Shown here one piece after another: positions 55,718-64,000 of a stretch of DNA of 64,000 nt (its first letter is position 1; each line of letters begins with the position of its first letter). Made by a program: the position numbers and the translations under genes. Under the pieces are notes generated by a model. That model worked only from the letters and a program-made list of their open reading frames with translations, was not told the DNA's origin and did not search any database. This DNA comes from Mermis nigrescens (taxonomy: Eukaryota > Nematoda > Enoplea > Mermithida > Mermithidae), in assembly GCA_036768485.1 (NCBI GenBank), contig JAVLUZ010000596.1, positions 186,001 through 250,000 of the forward strand, read 5' to 3'.

Positions 55718-56372
55718 CTATAAGTGAGTTTTATTCTTCTGTAATAGGCTATTCAGTGGTGCCGCAATTTTGCTACAATCTTTTATAAATTGACGATAGT
55801 AGGAGACTAAGTAAAGAAAAGACCTTGGCTGATCTACATTCTGTGGTGGCTTGGCTTGTTCAACTGTGTGTACTTTAATTTTATCAGGTGCTAGTCCATT
55901 GGCAGTGAGTTCATGCCCCAAGAATTTGACTCCTCTATTGCAAAAATCACATTTTTTGAGCCTCAGTTTGAGTCCTACGTGCATTAGTTGGTCAAAAACT
56001 GATTTTAAATTTTGCATCTGATCGTCAAAAGTTTCGGAGTAAATTAGAATATTATCCAAGTGAACTTAACAAATTTTCTATTGCAGCACTTGGAGAACAG
56101 TGTCCATGAATCTCTGATACGTACTAGGTGCATTGCAGAGGTCAAATGGGAGTACGTTCCACTCATAGATCCCATTGAAAGTTACAAAGGCAGTCTTTTC
56201 CCTATCAGAAGGGTGGACAGGAATTTGCCAATACCCCAGGTCTGATCTAAGGTATAAAAGTATTTTGCTTCACTGATAGTGTCAAGAATATCATCTATCC
56301 ATGGCAAGGGATATGTGTCTTTTTTTGTAGTAGCATTCACTTTCCGATAGTCCACACAGAAGTGATCAGAAC

Positions 56373-57669
56373 CACACCTTTGCGTGGGTGGGTTTGAGGG
56401 GGTATGCCAGCCCCCAGAAACCAAAATACCCCCTCCAGAAATCAAAGGCATCCGGAAGATTTGCCCCAACATTTTGCCCCCAATATTTTGCCCCTGACAT
56501 TTTGCCCCCAGGTACATTTTGCCCCTGGAACTTTTGCCCCAGACATTTTGCCTCTTGGATGTTTCACCCCCAAACATTTTGTCCCTTGGATATTTTGCCC
56601 CCAATAAGTATCTTGTTATACTGTACCAATCAACTTGTCTCTGCAATTTTGTTGCCCTAATTTTTTTATTTGTTATAGCATTCCCAGGAATTTGCTTGAC
56701 CTTGGTAAGCATATTTTTTATGTACCTAATTATAATTTCTCCCGGCCGGCAAGCAAAGACCAATTTTTTTGTTTATTTGATAGAGATTTGTGGATATTTT
56801 GGCTTGACCTTACATAATTACATTGTCTTTGTAGAAATATTTTACTCACAGGACCTTTTGTTTGTGACCACACATTAAGTAGATCATTCAAAAAGTATAT
56901 AATGAGGACCAAATGGCAGTAAGTCAGTTAGTTGGTGTACAATTTGCTTCATGGATTCAGTCTTTTCGAAAAGAGGAAAGATGAAGCTAGTCTACAAAAA
57001 CTACATTTTTGACAATTCTGGTTTTCTTGTTGGCGATAAAAAATAAAGCAGCAATATGGTTTAAATATGCTTGAAAAATTGTTCGAATATGGTTAAAAAA
57101 TTGTTTAAAGAAATTTAAAAATGAAAAACAAAAATATTGAAAGCTTATGAAGATTGAAAATGAATAAATTAAAAATTCTTTTAGTTCATTTTAAAAAAGA
57201 TTGAAAACAAAAAGAAGAAAAGCGGATATTGTGTCCTCACAGATTTTGATGCTGTCCATGTATAATGCATACTCCCATTTATTGTACAGCTCACTTGGGG
57301 CAGAAACATCCGAGGGGCAAAATGTTTGGGGGCGAAACATCCAAGAGGCAAAATATTTGGGGGGCAAAAATTCCGGGGGCAAAACGTACCTGGGGGCAAA
57401 ATGTCGGGGGCAAAATATTGGGGGCAAAAGGTTGGGGGCGCAATGTCGGGGGCAAATATTCCTTAAACCAAATCAAAATACCCCCCTGGAATTCAATTTT
57501 TGAAAATTTTTTTCGTTTTTTTCGCAATTTTTTGATGCCAATGGATAGTGCTTGATGAGAAACGTCAAAAAATGGTGTTTTTATTGCCAACCACCATTTT
57601 TAAGGCCATTTTTTGACCTTCAAAAAAATCTTGCACCCCCCCCCAGAATTTTCTTGCTGCCCACATATG
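56373..57669 (-). mobile_element. A-family element (A19) in GE2 RT, itself split by element C, TSD ATCAGAAC
   Basis: The outer ends CACACCTTTGCGTGGG and GCCCACATATG are flanked by a perfect ATCAGAAC. The A sequence is continuous once the inner 1.02-kb element C and one AAATCAAA are removed. This fixes the order GE2, then A19, then C. Confidence 0.95.
56447..57469. mobile_element. Element C with GGGGCAAAATG arrays, TSD AAATCAAA
   Basis: The flanking AAATCAAA is perfect. Both ends carry about 150-190 bp of tandem 11-14-bp units (CATTTTGCCCC on the left, GGGGGCAAAATG on the right). They form long inverted repeat arrays around a unique AT-rich centre. The terminal bases (GGCATCCGGAAGATTTGCC and, reverse complement, GGTTTAAGGAATATTTGCC) are also related. 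It is non-coding; the reading frames through the arrays are repeat artefacts. Confidence 0.85.
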
Positions 57670-58399
57670 ATCAGAACCATCTTTTTTCTTGACCAAAACA
57701 AGAGGACTTGCCCAGGGGCTAATGGAGGGGCTAATTAATCCAGTCTCAAGCATCTGGTTCACATGACTTATAATTCGAGCTCTGTCTGCAAAAGGTACTC
57801 TATATGGGTAACTTCTAATTGGGGAATGGTTCTCAGTGTGAATTTGGTGACCTATAAGCGAAGTTCTCCCGAAATCATGCTCATTCTGCACAAAAATAGA
57901 ACCATAGGACTGTGAAAATTGTATCAGAATTTTAGCTTGACCAGGGTTTAAATTAGTGTTAAGTTTTATCCAATCTGCTATCTGTCCATATCATGCTTAG
58001 GGCAATGTTGTGCATGGTAGGGGTATTAGTTGTGGCCACAATCTCCTAAGGGGCGTGTGCTATGCCACCAGAAGAACTTTGGGGGCCCTTAGTAGGTGTG
58101 GCATGCCCTAGGGTAGAGTTTTTGTACAGCTTAACATCAATAGTTAGAGGGTTGAGAATTTGGATTTGAACGTTGATTAAATAGTGATCTGCCAAAACTC
58201 GTATATAATCTTATTCCTGTACACTTAGATAATGTAGGAAGGGGTTCAAGATTTAAATATTCATCTGCATTATTGCCTATGCATAGATTTTTATCTGGGT
58301 GGCTGAGGATATCCATGATGGGACGGGCGGGCACAGTGATTGTTTTGCACAATTTAACAGGTATTTTGTCTGAAAAGACATCATCTAGGCTGCATACAA

Positions 58400-58740
58400 A
58401 ATTGATAATTTCTTGCCCGAGGGATAGAGTTTTGGAAGTAAAGTCAAAAAGTACAGTATTGTATAGTGTTAAGATATCATATCCCAAAATTAGGTCAAAT
58501 GAGCTGTGTCAAAGGATTAAAAGATTAGTATTTTTAGGTCTGTCATTTATTGTTAGGGTAACATGGATAGTAACAAGGACAGGTAAGTCATGCCTACTAA
58601 TTCCCTTGATGATATTGTTCACGGGGTATATATCAGTGGACAAAATCCCTAGGTGAGATAAAATTGCGACCAAAATCACCAAAACGCTAGCTCCTGTGTC
58701 TACAATAGCTTTTAGAGGGTACCCAATACCCATTTATGTG
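58400..58740 (-). pseudogene. pol: Second retropepsin-like domain of GE2
   Basis: AIVDTGASV has its Asp at 58700-58698. After a stop near 58506 the frame continues with FDLILGYDIL at 58493-58470. It thus carries both hallmarks of a full retropepsin fold, directly after the first such domain. A tandem pair might work as an internal pseudo-dimer, or one may be a degenerate duplicate. GE1 has only one. Confidence 0.6.
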
Positions 58741-58939
58741 TACAATTATAAAGGGACAGCCAAAGTGTGCATTATCCGATTGAGTCACTAAAACAGCTTT
58801 TGGTGTCAAATTTTTTTCTCGATTTGACAAAAGTTTAGATGGTTTGATGGGTTCAAGAGCAGCAAGATCAGTGCTGAATCTGCCATTATGCCATGGAAAT
58901 GTTTTGTCATCTGTTAAAAATTGAATATTGTGCCTATTT

Positions 58940-59464
58940 ATTGTTACAGTGCAATTGTTTATATTCAGAATCACATCATTAAGTAAACGTAGTGCATCAC
59001 AACCTAAGATACAATATACATTATTTTCAGTCATAGTAAATAAATTGCAAATTATAAAATTGACCGTTATCCACTGTGCAGCTATTGTGACTATTAATTT
59101 AGTGTGATTAGTGGCCTCTATCTCATTCCCGGTTGAAGTGATGAGAGTTTGTGTGTCTAGAGGGATGTAATTAAGTTTGGGAGCGGTCCAAAAAAGATAT
59201 TCAAATGAACATCTGCTTATAAGGGAAGCCTCAGAGCCCGAGTCAAATAAAGCTGGTATTTTATCACTTGAAATCCGAATAAGTATTTATGGGAGGTCGG
59301 AAATTGACTCTGTGCTATCATATTTTTGTGGTTGTTTACGTAGAAGGAGCCCAAAAGTGACTGATTTGTGTGTTTGCTTTTTCTGAGCTGTTTTTAACAA
59401 AATACCATCCCTTTGTATCACACTTGGTCTTGCAGAGCTCGAGTTCAAGAGTTCCACCCCAGCC
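58940..59464 (-). pseudogene. pol: First retropepsin-like domain of GE2
   Basis: ALFDSGSEASLIS has its catalytic Asp at 59244-59242 and ends about 75 residues later with CILGCDAL (near 59005), the second hallmark of retropepsins. DSG instead of DTG is an accepted variant. It resembles the single protease of GE1 (LLDTGSEISLI). A stop lies just upstream of the motif. This domain follows the env-like TM segment. Confidence 0.65.
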
Positions 59465-61414
59465 TCATTTACCATCCGCTGAAAGTTCATTCATTTGGAT
59501 CCATTTTGCCAATATTTCCCAAGACGTAAGTATCTCTATGTACATAAGTGCTATGATTATAAGTCCAATAATCAGAATCACAAGAAGATTTACTAATGCC
59601 TGGTATATACCACTGTGTAAGTGACTAAAAGTGTTCGAAGCTTCTAAAGCAGTCCGATCAATAAGGTGTTCAAATTTTTGTTGACTGTGGTCAATTACGC
59701 TGTTAATTGTGGTCCCTGTCCCTACAAGAATCTGATAAATTAGCTGAGGATTTTTGGATAGTTGAGAGGTGTACTTCATAATACGATCTATTTTCTGTTC
59801 TAATTTGTGAGCGCCCCAAATATTGCTGAAACTACTCATAGTGTCATGAACTAATGTCGGGGAATTGAAAGTGAATGGGGTCCAGTTTCTGCTACCAGAC
59901 AAGCTGAATTGGGGTTTGTGAAACGTATGTGGCCCCCTGAGAAGAGAAGTAATTTCTATCTTCTTGATAGATGCTCGCAATTCTCTTCTCACATGTTATT
60001 CTGTGATAAAATATCATTAAATATGTGCCCCCAGGTGAAACAAAAAATTGCAGAGTGCCAATTTCAATGGGTAAATTTAAATAACATGTGTCTCAAACTT
60101 TATGATCCCACTAAATTTTAGTGGTATTAACTTGATGACATTGCCAGACAATAAGAACATCCACAGCAAATACAGCATGAATGTCAGTGTGCTTAAGCAA
60201 GATCCGGGCTCCTGCGGTTGTGTCAATGTGTAAAATTTGCTTAATAGTGTCTAATTGACGCTGTACAGACCTGCATACTTCTGACAAGACGGTTTTGAAT
60301 CCCTCCTGCTTTATTTGCAAAATACGCTGTTCTAGATACTGTAATTTAGCATTTTCCGGATCAGTAATAACTTTTTAGGGTAAAAGAGTAGTATTTTGGG
60401 GTTTTGGATGAGTTTTCATACTGTTTCCCATAATGACTCTTATTAAAACACCTTGCAATGTTTCATAAGGGCTAATTAATTCACAGTTAGTTGTTGGGTT
60501 GGTCAGTGTAAATCCACTTTGTAATTCCTTAACTATTATGAAGGGAAAATTCACATCTACCATAAATGTTCCTAGCTTATGGTACTTGCAAAAAGATTTT
60601 AGTGGATATGTATCCCAGATCATTATGGCATCATCAGTTACGCTTTTGCCGCGCTGAGCGTGGCACCCTCCAAGATCATATAAATTGCAGCTCAGTGTTG
60701 TCCCATTTGTGGTTCCAACATGACCTATTTCAATGAGGAAATTTATCAGAGACTTGCAAAAATCTTTACAATGCCACAAAAATTCTACTGTTAGGTTATT
60801 TTTTGTAGTCCAAAATCCATAAAGCATATTGTAGAGGGTATGATCTTGCCATCTTTTTGTTTTTTAAGCTTCAGAGCAAACAGTGGCTGTAACAGGTTTC
60901 ATGGAGGTCCCGCCATAAACTATCCCCTTGCTTCTGAGAAAACCAGTGTTAGTGCATATAGTTCTATTATGTATGCAACATTTTATAGCTTCAGTTGTGT
61001 AAGGTGTGTCCATAGGTACCCAAAATGTCCACCTTCATTTTATACCGGGTGGAGGTAAGGAGGGGAGGTACACATTCTACAGTTTTAGGAATGGCTAAGG
61101 TATATCCGCCCTGTAATTTACCACAGAAATTATACGTACAGATGTTAGGGGCAGTGACATTGGCCAACTGGCATTAAAATGGCAAGAAAACAAAGGATAA
61201 GAGTGCAAAGAAGTGTCCAAGGCTCAAGGGATTTATCATGAACGCAAAAACTTTTATTTTCCATCACATTTTTGGCTGCAGCATCAAGTTTTTGTGACCT
61301 AGGCACGTTCATGACCAGAAAGCGCTCGAACTGTCCCTTTTTGCAGTTTTTGAAAGAATTTTTATTTGTGACTAAAACGTCAGCACCACCAAACCTTCCT
61401 AGGTCAACAAGCAT
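59465..61414 (-). pseudogene. Env-like membrane protein of GE2 between gag and pol
   Basis: A signal-peptide-like WTLLCTLILCFLAILMPVG sits near 61190. It is followed by a Cys-rich ectodomain with GGYTLAIPKTVEC, matching GGHTLSIPESVKC of GE1. Further open parts are at 60375-60827 and 60111-60320. The last part (59465-59992, 175 codons) ends with a TM helix (VNLLVILIIGLIIIALMYIE) and a tail of about 25 residues. It shares with GE1 an N-W-TPF/YxFxS block. The 5' part overlaps the end of an upstream frame that continues from Gag. It has the layout of an envelope-type glycoprotein; the family is unknown. Confidence 0.65.
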
Positions 61415-61755
61415 ATTTCCTTCTTCTGTTCCATGAGTAAGGAGTTTAAAGCCAAATTTTCTTTGGTTAGGACTTTTTGCTCTAGAACTTCACATTTCCC
61501 CAGCCCTTCCAAAACCAAACAATTAATAGTATCAAATTCATGGCCCTTGGAGTCAAAACTAATAAAATTAGTGCCTTCTGGATATGACTCTACCAAACAA
61601 AAATCATTTTCCATACATGTAAAATCATTTGAGCTCTGACCACTATTTATGTTTCTAGTTTTGACTCCGTTTTTGTATCCCAGAGGGTCAACACTTCCGC
61701 ATATTGCTACTACATTATGCTGTGGGCTACCAAAAGTTGGGACATTAGTCCTGAC

Positions 61756-62745
61756 TTAGTGCCTTGGGTGATTTATTCGCATTCCCGAACATAAAGTTGG
61801 TCTGAAATTCTGCTGATTCACCCTATAAGCATTGGGTTGGTGAGGAGAATGTGAGTTTTGGTTGCACCTAACTGCATGGTGACCTAAGCTCCCACATTTC
61901 CAACATCGATTCTTGCCCTGGCTAGCCCAAGGACTTTCATCCTGCTTTGAGGCACCTTGGTTGCGGTCATTAGGTCCCTTAGACTGCCATTTATGTTGCA
62001 ATTATACGTTATGATTAGCTATTTGGTGGGATAAGTTGTTCATGCTAGCATATAAGACAGAAAATTCTGGAGCTTGTTTAACGTGTGCGCTCAAAACAGG
62101 GGTGGAAGTGCTATACGCCTGCCCTTGAATATCTTGCTGTATTGACCTCCTAATAGCCTCTTCCAGTTTTTAGGATTCAGTGCCGAGAAGTGTGTAATGC
62201 TTAATCCCAGGTTTTAAGCCTCACAAAAATGAACCTTTAGCTGCTTTTTTGTGCTGTTCAGTATCAAGGATAGGGTAAGCTGCTTTGACTAAATTTCTAA
62301 TATTGACAGGAAATTCAGAAACGGTTTCATTAGGCTTTTGAGTTCTATGTACTAGCTGCATTTCATGGAGTGCAGAGTCTCTACCTACGGGGAATTCAGT
62401 TTTTAGCTCATTCATCCATTGCTGATAGCTTAACAGATTATTTAGTGTTTCTTCTTCCTTGCGGTTAAAAAAAGTGAGTGCTAATCCATGGAGAAAAGTA
62501 GGTAAAAGTGATATTTTCCGTTCTTCATTTAAATTGTGGGCAGTAGTGAAGCAATTAAAAAGTAATAGTCAGTCGGAAATATTTTCATTTGAATTACTAT
62601 AAAATAGCGGAGGTTGGGTCTGAGTGAGCAGCAGGAGTGAGTGATCCTGAACAGCGGTCAAAACATTACCTAAAGTTTGCCTAGTAACGTCCTCAGCACT
62701 ATTAGTAAAAAGTGTTTGCAATTCTTGAAGATCAACAGTACCCAT
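61756..62745 (-). pseudogene. gag: Gag of GE2
   Basis: From ATG 62745 (non-ATG upstream extension is open) the frame shows the Gypsy Gag pattern: a W-x-x-x-FN block, LLPTFLHGLALTFFN, a W-MNELKTEFP block and a FPVNIRNLVKAAYP helix. It reaches a TGA at 62219 and continues with lesions to the zinc knuckle CWKCGSLGHHAVRC (C-x2-C-x4-H-x4-C) near 61895. Gag forms the particle and packages RNA. The first part is a good Retrotrans_gag-type capsid. Confidence 0.8.
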
Positions 62746-64000
62746 TTTGTTTACTAGCTTTTTACTTTGAGATCTAGTCTTAACCAAGTTGGTGGGGCCT
62801 GAGGAAAGCGTAGAGAGTTCAATTTTATGGTAGTTACGTAGTTACGGTGCACAATACAGGTGTCAAGCAATTTAGCTTACTTTAGTGGATGGCAGAGGTG
62901 TAACTGTAGTAGTTGCAATTGGTGTTCGGCTCCAGGGACCTCCAAATGTGTACGGACGTATCGGTTTGAATGATTACAATTTGCTTGTGGGGCCAATTCT
63001 ACCCGGTACAGTACACTTTTATTTAAAATACTTGAATAACTAGTGTATAGAATTAAAGACAATAAGATAGCCGGATGCTGGTCAATAGATCAAGCTGTAG
63101 AGCAATGTGGGCGGAATGCAAGTTGGGGACTGGCCGCCAGGGGTTTATATACTTTTTTAATACATGTGAGTATGGTCATTCCCTGGAGAGCTAGTTGGCA
63201 CTGCCTGTAGGTTTCTACAATCATTTAGTGCTATAAGCTATATTATTTCACTTGGTGTTATTCATTTGGTGACTAAGCTGTGTTCATGTGGACTACAGTT
63301 TGCTGGGCCTTGGAAAAGCTTAGAGTGAATGTTAGCTATTTTTGGACAAATGGTCATTTTTCACTTGAATGGTATATTCTCCAGTAAACAGAGTGGGCGA
63401 GTGTGAGTGAGCCTTGTTTTTGAAATAAAGGGACACTAACTTGGCACAAGTTTTTGATCTGCAGCTGCCACTCAAAATAGCTTTTCTAGTTTCAAGAGCA
63501 AATAGTTTTATTGCTTAATGCTAGAATAATAAAACTGAGCTATAGTGTGTGAGTGTGTCACCAAGTGATAGACAAGCTCTATGTTAATATTTCATATTAG
63601 TCCATAATGTGATATTATTCAGAAATATTGTCTGATTTAGTGTGTTATGAGAGATTAGTTTCATTACATTATGTATGATTTTATCAATAATCACCAACTA
63701 TATACAAATTATAATACAATCATAATTGAATGAATATAATTAAAGTCAGAATATCGTGAATTATTGTCGACTGCTCTCTCCAGCTTTGGTAATGGGCTTT
63801 TATAGGACTTGCATTATCAGTGGGTATTTACAAAAAAGGCTAAGTCGTTTATACTAGTTAAGCTAAATTGTTTAAAAGTCGTATGTTCCCTATTGAATAG
63901 ATAAGGTGCTTACTGTGGTCAGTGCGGAGTATAAACTAGCAAAAAAATGTGTTTTGTTCACTATGCATCTTGTAACTTTTGTTTTTTTATTCGTGCAATT
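62746..64000 (-). mobile_element. Presumed 5' LTR/leader region of GE2
   Basis: The region lies upstream of Gag, is non-coding and holds a TATA box and AATAAA words. The LTR boundaries, the primer-binding site and a matching 3' LTR were not identified. The assignment therefore rests on position and promoter-like motifs. Confidence 0.4.
63797..63804 (-). promoter_or_regulatory. Candidate TATA box of the GE2 5' LTR
   Basis: CTATAAAAGCC on the minus strand is followed about 35 bases later by GAGAGCAGTCGAC, a plausible initiation region, about 1 kb upstream of the Gag start. Minus-strand AATAAA words at about 63506 and 63018 could be LTR polyadenylation signals. Confidence 0.35.

Larger units (their letters stand above)
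55718..58399 (-). pseudogene. pol: Linker and reverse transcriptase of GE2, split by A19/C
   Basis: A linker with ITVPARPIMDIL leads to the RT N-terminus (SYPYRVPFADRARI, ISPWASPLVLVKKKDGSDH). The RT is interrupted by the A19 insertion (56373-57669) and resumes with FCVDYRKVNATTKKDTYPLP, then the active-site region and GLKLRLKKCDF, LGHELTANGLAPDKIKV. The active-site box reads HLDN instead of YLDD, so the catalytic Asp pair is lost and this RT is dead. Removing the insertion and one 8-bp duplication joins the two halves in the conserved KKDGS/FCVDYRK region. Confidence 0.85.
49525..62745 (-). mobile_element. Ty3/Gypsy-like retrotransposon with env-like gene, copy GE2, heavily interrupted
   Basis: Read leftwards the order is Gag, zinc knuckle, env-like signal peptide to TM, two retropepsin domains, RT, RNase H, integrase and a pol tail with YNLQS. 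Removing the insertions A15, D, A18 and A19 (with C) leaves about 7.6 kb, a normal size for such an element. Each of these insertions is flanked by 8-bp duplications. Stops and frame shifts occur in every gene. A 5' LTR is suggested to the right by a TATA box. No 3' LTR was found to the left. Confidence 0.85.

Noticed and set aside
56388..56763. Overlapping frames on both strands rich in FCP/APxxLPP or GGKxxGAK peptides
   Set aside because: They translate the GGGGCAAAATG arrays of element C.
57201..57590. Overlapping frames through the right arm of element C
   Set aside because: Array translation; open on both strands in several frames and flanked by a transposon duplication.
62931..62960. 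TGGAGGTCCCTGG-type word as the GE2 primer-binding site
   Set aside because: It does not match a tRNA 3' end that I can name, and the LTR boundary is unknown.
1..64000. tRNA, rRNA or snRNA genes
   Set aside because: No cloverleaf arms with A/B boxes or conserved rRNA words were recognised by eye; a covariance search would be needed to exclude them.

Overview
This window looks like repeat-dense, AT-rich intergenic DNA from an animal, most likely an invertebrate. The basis is the mix of relics: env-bearing Ty3/Gypsy retrotransposons, Polinton-type PolB, a Helitron-type Pif1 helicase split by a GT-AG intron, MULE-PHD, hAT, piggyBac, pogo-like and Tc1/IS630-like sequences, plus dozens of short inverted-repeat elements. 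I cannot name the species. There is a 100-N assembly gap at 10177-10276. No intact host gene was recognised; most coding traces are broken.

Left part (1-9.3 kb): a plus-strand Gypsy-like retrotransposon (GE1, 1-6321) is read as gag, env-like, protease, RT, RNase H, integrase. It is followed at 7.4-9.3 kb by a compact cluster of intronless, lightly damaged genes: an F-box protein, a signal-peptide/TM membrane protein, an unknown proline-stretch protein and a full-length TATA-binding-protein (TBP) core. These genes abut or overlap, which suggests a fragment of a large DNA virus or similar mobile genome.

Middle (9.4-49 kb): a PolB relic runs into the gap. Then come a 126-bp dimeric satellite, a MULE-like transposase/PHD pseudogene, a 21-bp minisatellite beside a hAT relic, a pogo/Tigger-like element, a two-zinc-knuckle exon, a piggyBac relic, a 3.15-kb hAT-like element holding an 800-bp palindrome, a Pif1 relic with an intron next to a second PolB relic, and a Tc1/IS630-type transposase relic. 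Non-autonomous families, here named A (about 265 bp), E (about 400 bp) and F (0.6-1.7 kb), are scattered throughout with 8-bp target duplications. Many of these duplications fit the hAT rule nTnnnnAn.

Right part (49.5-64 kb): a minus-strand Gypsy-like element (GE2) has the same unusual gag - env-like - pol order and two tandem retropepsin-like domains. It is interrupted by a nest of insertions: family A copies, a 3.76-kb fold-back element D that itself holds F and A copies, and element C inside an A copy. Each main insertion has a precise 8-bp target duplication. In three places two elements abut and share one duplicated target (TSD-element-TSD-element-TSD).

The main points to follow up are the gag-env-pol order shared by two divergent retrotransposons, the TBP/F-box/membrane-protein cluster, and the serial insertion of elements at the same 8-bp target.
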